This document shows positions 46,456-55,626 of a stretch of DNA of 64,000 nt, piece by piece. Where the stretch lies: positions 108,384-172,383 of the forward strand of contig JBMNGW010000016.1 in the NCBI GenBank assembly GCA_050950025.1, written 5' to 3'. Position 1 is the stretch's first letter, and each line of letters opens with the position of its first letter. A program made the translations under genes and the position numbers. Origin of the DNA: JBMNGW01 sp050950025 (GTDB lineage Bacteria; Spirochaetota; Spirochaetia; Sphaerochaetales; Sphaerochaetaceae). The notes under the pieces are model-generated. The model was not told the DNA's origin and did not search any database. It saw only the letters and a program-made list of their open reading frames with translations.

Positions 46456-46485
46456 TTGATGCCATATGGGGCATCAAGCTATGAT
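46456..46485 (+). promoter_or_regulatory. Promoter with operator between divergent DUF89 and DUF3783 genes
   Basis: Perfect dyad TTGATGCC-N6-GGCATCAA (46456-46477). Its left end is the -35 (TTGATG), followed after 18 nt by TATGAT (46480-46485) and 6 nt to ATG 46492. The dyad would control both directions. Confidence 0.55.
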
Positions 46486-46491
46486 AGGTGC

Positions 46492-46722
46492 ATGAGTAAA
46501 GAGAAACAACAAGTTATTATTTTACACGGTTTTGATAAAGAAGCGGTGTTTACGCTGGTAAGGGCCATCAAAAGGGAAGCGGGAGCGGAAGCCGACATTG
46601 CTTTTGCGATGACTACACCCAACTCACTGACGATGAAATTAGGTGATGTCGTCCAAGAGGTGGCAGCCGATCATGCCTATATGAAAGCCAATCGGCCACC
46701 TCATCAAAAAGAGCCGAATTAA
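46492..46722 (+). CDS. Small DUF3783 protein
   Basis: 76 aa: VIILHGFDKEAVFTLVRAIK, then ADIAFAMTTPNSLTMKLGDVVQEVAADHAYMK. DUF3783 proteins are small and of unknown function, common in anaerobic bacteria. Start at 46492 by the leaderless spacing and the even family length. Divergent from DUF89 with a shared dyad. Confidence 0.7.
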   Translation: MSKEKQQVIILHGFDKEAVFTLVRAIKREAGAEADIAFAMTTPNSLTMKLGDVVQEVAADHAYMKANRPPHQKEPN

Positions 46723-47252
46723 AGCTTAAGCTTAAAATTGATACCAACTTTAATCTCTTCCATCGGCTCAAAAGAGGACTCTCCGCTGATCAGCTTATCG
46801 AGTTCTTTAAAGAGGTAGACCCCTTCTGCACCGATGCTAAACAGTGGATTTAGATTGAAGTCAAAGCCAAGCTTAGCGTTATACGAAATCTCTGTTTTCA
46901 TCTCAAGCTCTTGCTCATATTTGAAGGCGTAAACAGGACCTAAGGCCACATAAGCATCGACAAATCCCAGCGGAGCGCGGAAGATAGCATCTGTGGTAAG
47001 TAAGAAATCGTACGTGCCATCAGAAGCAAACGGAGCATCCATTACAACATCCATCGATAGGCCAAACCATTTGGTAACGAATGTTGAAAGCCGGATTGCA
47101 GGCGTGTAATTAGCAAATTCACTATCACTAAGGTCCTGAATCGTGTAATAATTGAGCAATCCCACTTCAAAGACGCTGGGTGTGGCTGCAAATAATGTTC
47201 CAATGGACAACAGCACTATCAAGGCAATAATATAGGTACGTTTTGAGCGCAT
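46719..47252 (-). CDS. Small outer-membrane beta-barrel protein
   Basis: 177 aa. Signal peptide MRSKRTYIIALIVLLSIGTLFAA, then alternating residues and aromatic ends typical of a barrel (GFDFNLNPLFSIGAEGVYLF, EIKVGINFKLKL with terminal Leu). Start ATG 47252 behind GAGGAGGAGGAATTTACCC. The ancestral upstream region was replaced: the IS1634 fragment begins 24 nt before this ATG, and an open frame even runs through from transposase codons. Whether it still has a promoter is unclear. Confidence 0.65.
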   Translation of the reverse strand: MRSKRTYIIALIVLLSIGTLFAATPSVFEVGLLNYYTIQDLSDSEFANYTPAIRLSTFVTKWFGLSMDVVMDAPFASDGTYDFLLTTDAIFRAPLGFVDAYVALGPVYAFKYEQELEMKTEISYNAKLGFDFNLNPLFSIGAEGVYLFKELDKLISGESSFEPMEEIKVGINFKLKL

Positions 47253-47275
47253 GGGTAAATTCCTCCTCCTCAATG

Positions 47276-48298
47276 GTGCCCGTAGATGAGTCTTGGTAAT
47301 CTTAAAAGATTCTTCAATCTTCCAAAGACCACGGTACATCTCAACAATGTCTTGGTCAGTAACTGCGCCTATTCAACTCAAACAGGCAATCATAGGTCCT
47401 AAAGCGTGCATGCCCATCCCACGGCTTCTCATCTTCGTTGGTTCCAACCACATTCGTTCTCAATCAAATAGTAGCCGTCAAAGAGTTCATCCTTTGCAAT
47501 CTTTTTTTCATCTAAGTAGCGAATATGCTTTGCTTTTTGTAACAATTTCCCTGTCTGTGGATCATAGGCTTGCTTGGTGAAATATTTGTTGGCCCCATGG
47601 CCGTTGTAAATAGTACCTGTTTGCTGAGCTTTTCTTTATGGAATTGCAGCGATCTATGCGTGAGCGGACTTGGTATTTACGACTGAAAAAGACGATTTGA
47701 CGCTTATTAAGCGTAACCTTTACTTTCTTAGACCCATCTTCTAACCCAGCTACTCTCTTCTGCAGGAACTAAACGTGACTTCATTTTAAAGACTACTACT
47801 TCTTGTACTGCATCCTCTGAGCCTTGGTAGGGACCAATACTGTTGGTGTAATCCATAAGGCGCTCTTCTTCATGAAGGGTGTGGCACTTCATCACAGCAG
47901 TTGTAGTGCGGTAGCCTTCATCATCAAGAATAAAACGCTCAGTCTCTTTATCTTGCTTGCGCACACTATCGCTGATGATGTACCCCTGCTTCTGAGCAAG
48001 AATGTTAGCTACATTGGTCCCACTCATGATCCCTTTGTCGCCAATGTAAATCATTTTGTTAAAACCCATCCGCTCTTTAGTGTGTTTAATCATCGGTAAG
48101 AAAGTCGTCACATCATTATTGTTGCCAGCAAACAGACCAAAATCTACCGGTAAGCCCTCAGTGTCCCATAAACAGACCAAGCTGAACAATTGGCTCAGGA
48201 CGATGCTCTTTAGAAGGACCATACTTTGCGTAGTCCTTCAAAGACAACAGATCCCTCTCCATCTACTGTATCTGCATCACAGCTGTCGATTTCCCAGA
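47276..48298 (-). mobile_element. Internal fragment of an IS1634-like element
   Basis: About 1.02 kb matching 38186-39203 of the complete copy nearly base for base, in opposite orientation, with a few indels and substitutions. Both IS ends and their flanking repeats are missing, so it was cut down by deletion or recombination. It retains part of the DDE transposase (VCLWDTEGLPVDFGLFAGNN onward) with frame breaks. Confidence 0.85.
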
Positions 48299-48364
48299 GC
48301 TTCAGTGTAAGGCCTCCATCGGCTTTTAGCAAATACAATTATTGTGAAACAACTGCATTGGTTG

Positions 48365-48393
48365 TTGCACACTCAACACTCCCTCTGTATGCT
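48365..48393 (+). promoter_or_regulatory. Leaderless-type promoter for peptidase/barrel gene
   Basis: TTGCAC (48365-48370), 17 nt, TATGCT (48388-48393), 6 nt to ATG 48400. No Shine-Dalgarno sequence. Confidence 0.6.
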
Positions 48394-48399
48394 AAGTCC

Positions 48400-51063
48400 A
48401 TGAAGCGCTTATTCTTCCTCTTTTTGGTAGGATTTCTTACGCTTGGGCCTCTGTTTGCAACCTCTAATGAAGGCTTTCAAACGCTAAGTACAAGTCGCTT
48501 CACTTTTATTTATGAACCACAAGTAAGTCAAGAAGTATTTCAACTGGCCTTTGAGGCAGAAGAAATCCTTAAACAATTGGAAAAATTGCTTGATTACAGC
48601 CCAAAAGAGAAGATTCCCGTCATTATCAGTGCCCGTCCTCCTTTTGCCAATGGCTCCTATTCCCCTTTCCCGGCAAAAATTACCCTTTATGCGACCAGTG
48701 GAGAAGAGCGCATTTTGGGTTCCAGAACACCCAACTGGCTCATTAGTGCTTTCACCCATGAATTGGCGCATTATGTGCATCTGAGCTCTTTAGTGGGGCC
48801 TGCAAAGTATCTGGCTCCCCTTTTTGGACCAGAGGTGGCGGCAATGAACGCCGTTTTAATGCCCGGGTGGTGGATTGAAGGGCTTGCCACCTGGGCTGAG
48901 TCACATCTATGTAGCGGCGGTCGGGGCAGCTTTCCGTTGTTTGCTTTAGGCTATGAAGCTCCTATAGCCCAAAAAAAGATGTGGAGTTTAGCCCAAGGCT
49001 CGTATGCTTCTTACGCTGTACCAACCAATCGGGTTTATCTGAGTGGTTACCTTATGGTTAAAGAATTAATGGAAACATACGGCAGCCAAACATTTTCTCA
49101 AATCAACTCAACATTCACTTGGTGGCCTTTTTTTGGTATGGGAGTTCCTTTTTCTCGTCACACCGGCCAAAGTGCCTCATCGCTGTTTGCTTCTACTATC
49201 GCTAAGGAAAAAGAGAAACTTCCCAGCCTTGAGGCACAAAAAGAGCAAGCTGAATACTATCTGCCTCATTTGACAGACAAAGGGCTTATCGGCTTAGTGA
49301 AAACACTTTCCAAAGGAGTTGAGCTGGTTTTTCAACCACACCAAGGACAGACAGTTTCTTTGGGATCTCGGTTGCCCATTTCCACTGTGAGTGCCACAGA
49401 TGATGCTCAGTACCTCTACTTTAACCACATCTGGCTTAATCCATATGAAAAAAATTCTATCGCTTTAGCCCCAAGTGGCTACAGCGATATCTACCGGATG
49501 GATAACTTTACTTCCCGCGTACACCGAATCACAACCAAACAACGGCTCTTTCAAGTAGTCACAAGCGGAGACGGAAAAAAGCTGGCAGCAATTGAGCCGG
49601 TAGGAACTCGTTACCGTTTGGTACACATCAACCCTCGGACAGCTGAAATTACAGAGACCTATGAGCAAAGCGATTCAAGTTTTTATGAACCGCACTTTAG
49701 TGCGGATGGGAGCTCTTTAGTCGTTATTCAAATCACCGGCAGCCGCTCAACGTTGCTCCTTTTCAAAGAGGGAGAAGAGCCCAGACAATTGTGGGAGCCA
49801 TTTGAAATGGAAATCCGCAATCCCCGCTTTGTTGAGCCCCAGCTTATTTGGTTTGCTTCCGATATCGGAGGGCGGATGGCATTGTACGAATATAATGTAT
49901 CCACCAATAACCTTTTTCTTTTATGGGAAGATCCATTGGGAGTGTTAGGAGGCATTAAAACAGACAAAGAGCTTATCTACAGTACCTACCGCTTCTTTGG
50001 CCAAGCCCTACAACGCGTACCTCTTGCCGATTTACTGTACAAACCAACTTCCATTGCTGTTTCTCCTCTACCACCTGCTAAGAATCAACATCCTGTTTCG
50101 CTGCTTTCCAAGCCCTATAAAGATTATTTGAAATTCAACCTCTGGCTCCCCTTTTTCTTAGAAACAAGCGACTTAAGTCATTTGGGGGCCACTTTTTTAG
50201 CCAGCAGCCTACTAGGAAGGCATCATTTGCTCCTCTCGGCAGCTTGGAGTTTTGACCAAAAAACACCAATTGCTTTGGGCGAATACTCTTTCAATCGGGG
50301 ACCTGTCGCGTTGATTTCAAAAGTGCAAGCTCAAAACAAGCTACTGCAGATCTCTACCGATGTGGCTGCCACCTTACTCTGGAAGCCAACCTTCAACGGC
50401 TCATTTGTGCTTCAAGGGGGACCGGGGGCGGCAATTCGTACTTCTGAGCACCATTTGTATGGTTTTAGCACCGTTTGGCTGGGAGGTGCGTATACGTCCA
50501 ACACTGCCCCAAAAGATTTTTATGGGCGTTGGGGCTTTATGGCAATTGGCTCTTTTTGGTCACAGTACAATTTCGCCACCGCTCAGTTAATTTCGATTCC
50601 TACAATGCTCCTTGAGGCAAAAGTGCCACTCTTTAACACCCACCAGCAGCTTGTTGTGCGAACCGAAAGCTCGTTTAGTCCATATTCAGTGTTAAACCCC
50701 ACTTTATTTACTGCTTCTGAGGACACCTCTTTTTTAAAGAGCTTACTCAGTTTTTCTTATAACATACCGTTAGGGCTCTTTGATCGGAGCATCCCCTATG
50801 GCGGGCTCATCGGTGCGGGGTTACAACTCTGGGCTCAAAAGTTTCTCTTCGGAGACCATTTTGACCCTACCTGGTATGCTGGTTTAACGGCTGAAGTTGA
50901 ACTGGCAATTGGGGGAAGCTTCCGCTTCCGTCCTAAAGCAATTTTGGCTTTTGCTCTTCCAGACGGTCAATGGGCTTGGAAATTGGAGGCGGGTATTAGC
51001 ACACCTTTTTCTTCTTTGCTCCCCTCTTCTTGGCATACAGGACGCTTTAAGGGTATACAATAA
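48400..51063 (+). CDS. Gluzincin-like peptidase with propeller and outer-membrane barrel
   Basis: 887 aa. Signal peptide MKRLFFLFLVGFLTLGPLFA. A metallopeptidase region follows: HELAH (zinc HExxH, about residue 125) with WWIEGLATWAES some 45 residues later giving the third, glutamate ligand. Then a beta-propeller-like middle (repeats such as FTSRVHRITTKQRLFQVVTSGDGKKLAAIEP, FSADGSSLVVIQ) and, from about 600, a long beta-rich part with aromatic strand ends that looks like an outer-membrane barrel. Surface-exposed or periplasmic proteolysis anchored to the outer membrane is the likely role. The family is otherwise not recognised. Confidence 0.65.
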   Translation: MKRLFFLFLVGFLTLGPLFATSNEGFQTLSTSRFTFIYEPQVSQEVFQLAFEAEEILKQLEKLLDYSPKEKIPVIISARPPFANGSYSPFPAKITLYATSGEERILGSRTPNWLISAFTHELAHYVHLSSLVGPAKYLAPLFGPEVAAMNAVLMPGWWIEGLATWAESHLCSGGRGSFPLFALGYEAPIAQKKMWSLAQGSYASYAVPTNRVYLSGYLMVKELMETYGSQTFSQINSTFTWWPFFGMGVPFSRHTGQSASSLFASTIAKEKEKLPSLEAQKEQAEYYLPHLTDKGLIGLVKTLSKGVELVFQPHQGQTVSLGSRLPISTVSATDDAQYLYFNHIWLNPYEKNSIALAPSGYSDIYRMDNFTSRVHRITTKQRLFQVVTSGDGKKLAAIEPVGTRYRLVHINPRTAEITETYEQSDSSFYEPHFSADGSSLVVIQITGSRSTLLLFKEGEEPRQLWEPFEMEIRNPRFVEPQLIWFASDIGGRMALYEYNVSTNNLFLLWEDPLGVLGGIKTDKELIYSTYRFFGQALQRVPLADLLYKPTSIAVSPLPPAKNQHPVSLLSKPYKDYLKFNLWLPFFLETSDLSHLGATFLASSLLGRHHLLLSAAWSFDQKTPIALGEYSFNRGPVALISKVQAQNKLLQISTDVAATLLWKPTFNGSFVLQGGPGAAIRTSEHHLYGFSTVWLGGAYTSNTAPKDFYGRWGFMAIGSFWSQYNFATAQLISIPTMLLEAKVPLFNTHQQLVVRTESSFSPYSVLNPTLFTASEDTSFLKSLLSFSYNIPLGLFDRSIPYGGLIGAGLQLWAQKFLFGDHFDPTWYAGLTAEVELAIGGSFRFRPKAILAFALPDGQWAWKLEAGISTPFSSLLPSSWHTGRFKGIQ

Positions 51064-51092
51064 AAAGAACTTAGATTCTGCGGAGGATTCAT

Positions 51093-53723
51093 ATGAATGC
51101 CAACACCATCAAAACAGTGATTATTGACGGCAAAGAGTGCCGCTTCTACGATATTGCCAGCATTGCCGGTAAAAAGGTGGCCCAAATGCCCTATTCGTTG
51201 AGGGTATTGTTAGAAAACCTTATGCGCCACCAGAGCGCTTTGAACATTCCGGCAACAACATTGGAAGCTCTTGTTGATCGTAGCGGAAACCTCAAACGCC
51301 CTGCGGAAATCCCATTTCATCCGGCTCGCGTGTTGATGCAAGATTTTACGGGAGTTCCCGGAATTGTCGATTTGGCTGCGTTACGAGATGCTGTTCAACA
51401 AGCGGGCGAAGATCCCAAAAAAATTAACCCACTGGTACCGGTGGATGTCATTATTGACCACTCGGTTCAAATCGACAGTTACGGCTTAAGCGAAAGTCTT
51501 GGAATCAATGTGACCAAGGAGTACGAGCGCAACCATGAACGTTACAGCTTACTTAAGTGGGCTCAAAAATCTTTTACTAATTTGCGCATTGTTCCGCCCA
51601 ACTCGGGTATTTGCCACCAAGTGAACCTTGAGCATCTTGCCGATTGCGTTTGCTTAAAAGAAGACCTACTCTACCCCGATTCGTTAGTTGGCACCGACAG
51701 TCACACAACAATGATCAATGGCCTGGGCGTCATGGGCTGGGGCGTTGGCGGCATTGAAGCCGAGGCAGTTATGCTCGGTCAGCCCTATTTTATGCCGATT
51801 CCTGAAGTGGTGGGGGTACGACTTCATGGCAAGATGCATCCATTATGCACAGCCACCGATTTAGTTCTCACCCTTACCCATTTGTTGCGCAACCTTTCGG
51901 TGGTGGGGAGCTTTGTGGAATACTTTGGCCCCGGACTTGATTCGCTTGATTTGCCCGACCGTGCCACTATTGCCAATATGAGCCCCGAGTATGGAGCCAC
52001 CATGGGCTTTTTCCCTGTCGATGAACGAACGATTGAATACTTGCGCTTAACCGGACGCGATGAGCAGGCTAAGAGAACTGAGCTCTACTGCAAGGCTAAT
52101 CATCTTTTTCATGATGAGCAGACCAAAGCCCATTACGATCGCATCGTAGATCTTGATCTAGCCGACATTGTCCCCTCAATTGCCGGCCCTTCGCGCCCGC
52201 AAGACCTTATTACCCTCAAAGGAGCTCCGGCTCAAATAAAAGAGGCCAGTGGCATCGATTTTTCAAAACGTGTTGCCATAGAAGTAAAAGGGGAAAAAGT
52301 CGATTTACCCAACGGAGCTGTAGCCATAGCAGCTATTACCAGCTGCACCAACACCAGTAACCCCTCTGTGATGATAGCTGCCGGGCAGTTAGCCCAAAAT
52401 GCTGTTGCCAAGGGACTCAAAGTTGCACCATGGGTTAAAACATCTTTGGCCCCCGGCTCCCAAGTTGTCTCCGATTACCTGGAGAACTCAGGTCTCCTTT
52501 CTTCTTTAGAGGAGCTTGGATTCAATATTGCCGCTTTTGGCTGTACCACCTGTATCGGTAACTCAGGCCCCCTTGATCCGGCTATTGAAGAGGCTCAAGT
52601 GGCCGAAGGACTGAATCTAGCCTCTGTGTTATCGGGAAACCGCAACTTTGAAGGCAGAATTCATAAAAACGTTAAATCCTCTTTTTTGATGAGTCCGCCG
52701 TTGGTAGTTGCCTATGCTTTGGCCGGCAGAATGGACATCGATCTTTTTAACGACCCGATTGGCTATGATACTCAGCAGCAGCCTGTTTATCTTACCGACC
52801 TGTGGCCTTCAATTGAATCGACCAGAGCATTAATTGCCAAGCATGTTCACAGATCTTCATTTTTAGAAAAATACGGCAATTTATTTGACGGGGATAGCAA
52901 ATGGCAACAGTTGTGGGCTCCTGAAGGAGATACGTACAGTTGGGATAACAGTTCCACCTATATCGCTAAAGCTCCTTTCTTTGACCATTTTCCTGCTAAA
53001 GCTCCTCCTATTGAGCCAATTGCTAAGGCGCGGGCTCTTTTGGTCATGGGTGATTCGGTAACAACCGATCACATCAGCCCCGCTGGTTCAATTGATCCAA
53101 CCTATCCCAGTGGACGCTATTTGAGCTCACTGGGAGTTGATCCCGTCGATTACAACTCCTACGGCAGTCGCAGAGGTAATCATGAAGTGATGGTACGCGG
53201 CACCTTTGCCAACACACGCATTAAACAAAAACTTTCGGCCCCCAAAGAGGGAGGATTCACTAAAAAATTACCTTCAGGGGAGCTGTTGCATGTCTACGAT
53301 GCGGCTATGGCGTATCAACAAGAGCATGTGCCACTGATTGTTCTTGCCGGCAAAGAGTATGGCACAGGCTCATCCCGCGACTGGGCCGCCAAAGGGACAA
53401 AACTGTTGGGAGTGCGGGCAGTCATTGCCCAATCTTTTGAGCGGATTCACCGCAGCAACTTAGTCGGTATGGGGATTTTACCTCTTACGTTCAAAGAGGG
53501 TGATTCGGTAGCCTCTTTGGGTTTGGAAGGGACTGAAATCTTTACCATCGATTTACCCAAGAAGCTGGAAGTTCACTCCACTTTGCGTGTGACAGCTCAA
53601 AAAGCAGAGGAGAAAGTCATCTCTTTTGAAGTGGTATGTCGACTCGATTCACCGATTGAGGTAACGTATTTTAACCATGGAGGGATACTGCATTACGTGC
53701 TGCGCACATTGTTGTTCGGCTAA
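51093..53723 (+). CDS. acnA: Aconitate hydratase A
   Basis: 876 aa, RBS GGAGGATTCAT. AcnA/IRP-type: DHSVQIDSYG, VGTDSHTTMINGLGVMGWGVGGIEAEA, ITSCTNTSNPSVM with one 4Fe-4S Cys, FGCTTCIGNSGPL with the other two, and the swivel domain with GSSRDWAAKG. Isomerises citrate to isocitrate. Its stop overlaps the convergent HAD gene. Pairs functionally with Icd. Confidence 0.95.
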   Translation: MNANTIKTVIIDGKECRFYDIASIAGKKVAQMPYSLRVLLENLMRHQSALNIPATTLEALVDRSGNLKRPAEIPFHPARVLMQDFTGVPGIVDLAALRDAVQQAGEDPKKINPLVPVDVIIDHSVQIDSYGLSESLGINVTKEYERNHERYSLLKWAQKSFTNLRIVPPNSGICHQVNLEHLADCVCLKEDLLYPDSLVGTDSHTTMINGLGVMGWGVGGIEAEAVMLGQPYFMPIPEVVGVRLHGKMHPLCTATDLVLTLTHLLRNLSVVGSFVEYFGPGLDSLDLPDRATIANMSPEYGATMGFFPVDERTIEYLRLTGRDEQAKRTELYCKANHLFHDEQTKAHYDRIVDLDLADIVPSIAGPSRPQDLITLKGAPAQIKEASGIDFSKRVAIEVKGEKVDLPNGAVAIAAITSCTNTSNPSVMIAAGQLAQNAVAKGLKVAPWVKTSLAPGSQVVSDYLENSGLLSSLEELGFNIAAFGCTTCIGNSGPLDPAIEEAQVAEGLNLASVLSGNRNFEGRIHKNVKSSFLMSPPLVVAYALAGRMDIDLFNDPIGYDTQQQPVYLTDLWPSIESTRALIAKHVHRSSFLEKYGNLFDGDSKWQQLWAPEGDTYSWDNSSTYIAKAPFFDHFPAKAPPIEPIAKARALLVMGDSVTTDHISPAGSIDPTYPSGRYLSSLGVDPVDYNSYGSRRGNHEVMVRGTFANTRIKQKLSAPKEGGFTKKLPSGELLHVYDAAMAYQQEHVPLIVLAGKEYGTGSSRDWAAKGTKLLGVRAVIAQSFERIHRSNLVGMGILPLTFKEGDSVASLGLEGTEIFTIDLPKKLEVHSTLRVTAQKAEEKVISFEVVCRLDSPIEVTYFNHGGILHYVLRTLLFG

Positions 53724-54538
53724 GAAGCAAAGACTTTGAACTCTTTTAGTCCCTCCAATACCCCCGCCGCAAAATGGTTTTGGGCGTAATAGAGGGACGG
53801 ATGTTGAGGGATGGTTTTAAGCACATGCTCATGATTGGCCACCACAATTGACTTAAAAGGGTGGACCAACATATCGGCATCGTTGCCAGAGTCTCCGGCA
53901 GTCACAATAGATGAGGGATCGAGGTTCCAACGTTTGGCAATGTAAGCTAAAGCGGCCCCTTTGGAGGAGCGCTGCGGTATTACATCCAGATAATGCTCAT
54001 GGGAAAAGATGAGATTAAAGGCAATCCCCTCATCTGTAAGAGCCTTGGTAATGCGTGCTAATAGGCTGTCAATGTTAGTCACATCCCATACCATATAACT
54101 TACTTTTAATGGACTGCGAACATTCCAGTATTCTTGTGGTTCAAGCTCTTCAAATTTCTTGAGTCTGTTAAGGACTTTGGCAGAACTCCAATCTTTGGCA
54201 ATATGAGCTGCCCAGCGGGTGTCGGCAAGCAAGGTGTTGGAATAGTAAATTTCAGTACCGACTGAGCTGATTAAGACATCAACATCCAAGGAGGTACTGC
54301 TAAGGGCCTCTTTGGCTGAAGGAGTGCTTCTGCCGGTGGCAACGGCAAAGCCAACCCGTTGTTTGTGGGTTGCCAACTTTTTCTTCAATTCGTGTAAAGC
54401 CCAGTGATCTCCGGTGAGCGTGTTATCAAAATCACAGGCCACCAAGTACTCCATTGACCCAAAGCGCTCAGAGAAGGTTTTGTCCAAACGGCTTTCACCT
54501 ACCATATCTTCTTTTATTTTTGTTACTGCCGGGTGCAT
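53720..54538 (-). CDS. HAD-superfamily IIB phosphatase (sucrose/mannosyl-glycerate phosphatase-like)
   Basis: 272 aa. Motif I LVACDFDNTLTGDHW lies at about residue 32, so the true start may be ATG 54454 (MEYLVACDFD); the long form has AAGG only distantly placed. Motif II FAVATGRSTPS, motif III SSKGAALAYIAKRW, motif IV VTAGDSGNDADMLV. The cap and end resemble sucrose-6-phosphate or mannosyl-3-phosphoglycerate phosphatases. Substrate unproven. Confidence 0.75.
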   Translation of the reverse strand: MHPAVTKIKEDMVGESRLDKTFSERFGSMEYLVACDFDNTLTGDHWALHELKKKLATHKQRVGFAVATGRSTPSAKEALSSTSLDVDVLISSVGTEIYYSNTLLADTRWAAHIAKDWSSAKVLNRLKKFEELEPQEYWNVRSPLKVSYMVWDVTNIDSLLARITKALTDEGIAFNLIFSHEHYLDVIPQRSSKGAALAYIAKRWNLDPSSIVTAGDSGNDADMLVHPFKSIVVANHEHVLKTIPQHPSLYYAQNHFAAGVLEGLKEFKVFAS

Positions 54539-54642
54539 TGTTTTGAACGCCTTAGCTCCTTTTTAATGAGTATTTAGCTTACCAGCCAAGCGGGCACTGA
54601 GAAAACAGCGCACCTATAAGATGGCCATAATGACCAAGAAGG

Positions 54643-55518
54643 TCAACAAAGGGGAACTAAAAGCACCGGGACGGTGGCTCTACGGGCTACATATTGGCTG
54701 ACACTGCCGACAAACAGCTCCCGCAAAAACCCTCTGCCTTGGGTTCCAAGCAGCACCATGGTGGCATCACTGTTTTCAAGGGCACGCATGATTTCCAACG
54801 GCGGACTGCCATAGACAAGCTTCAAAGCTATTTCCACCTCTTTGTCACCGCCGAACCGTTGTTTTAATTCAGCAAGCCGCTTTTTATCAGTTTCATTGAA
54901 CTCTTCGAGGCGATCAATCAAATACGGTTCGATGCGTGAGCGGTCTTGGACATGTAACAGCGTCACTTTTTTCACAAACCCTTTGCTCACCAGTTGCAGT
55001 AGATGGGCAAAAGCACCCTCTGAGCCAACAGAAAAATCGGTGGCAAACAGGATGTGTGAACACACACCCGCTGGTGAAATACCAATGACTTGCAATGTGT
55101 GCTCTTCGCTTAAGCCAAGGCGGACTATAAGCAGCGGCTTTTTTGTCCCCAACATCACCTCGTGCGCTACTCCACCTAAAAAGGCCCCCCCGATAAGCGA
55201 TCTGCCTTGGGATCCCACAACGACCAAAGGATACCCCTCTTGGTCGGCAATGCGGTTAATCTCCCGTTTGGCATTTCCTGGGGAGATACGAAGCTCAACT
55301 TCAAAGCCCGCTTTTTGCAGCCCTCTTTTTTGTTGTTCCAAGGTTTCGGCCTGAATTGAGGCAATGAAAGGAAAGGCATCGCTGGCCACATCTTGATAAT
55401 CGGGACACTGTAGTAGCAGCACTTTCGCAATGCCGAACTCTTTAAGAAAGCCCATCTGTTCGACCATCATACTGGAAGCTTCAGTTAAATCTGTGGCAAT
55501 GATTGCTCGATCTGGCAT
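54643..55518 (-). CDS. Tandem universal stress protein
   Basis: 291 aa from ATG 55518 (CAGGAGGTGCAT). Two Usp domains: the first ends VVVGSQGRSLIGGAFLGGVAHEV, the second VLLGTQGRGFLRELFVGSVSQYVARRA; both keep G-x2-G-x9-G-(S/T/A) ATP-binding loops. Stress-linked, often binding ATP or AMP. Monocistronic, between ManC and HAD genes. Confidence 0.85.
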   Translation of the reverse strand: MPDRAIIATDLTEASSMMVEQMGFLKEFGIAKVLLLQCPDYQDVASDAFPFIASIQAETLEQQKRGLQKAGFEVELRISPGNAKREINRIADQEGYPLVVVGSQGRSLIGGAFLGGVAHEVMLGTKKPLLIVRLGLSEEHTLQVIGISPAGVCSHILFATDFSVGSEGAFAHLLQLVSKGFVKKVTLLHVQDRSRIEPYLIDRLEEFNETDKKRLAELKQRFGGDKEVEIALKLVYGSPPLEIMRALENSDATMVLLGTQGRGFLRELFVGSVSQYVARRATVPVLLVPLC

Positions 55519-55626
55519 ATGCACCTCCTGCGGCAGGGCAGAGGGTAAAGCAGCAGCTGAAAAGCAGCCCACCCGCTTCTTCTTTTAGTATACTCGTATG
55601 TGCTTATCAAGTCAAAAAATGATTGC

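Noticed and set aside
46719..47339. Transposase-outer membrane protein fusion
   Set aside because: The open frame runs on from IS codons by chance; a good RBS and signal peptide place the real start at 47252.
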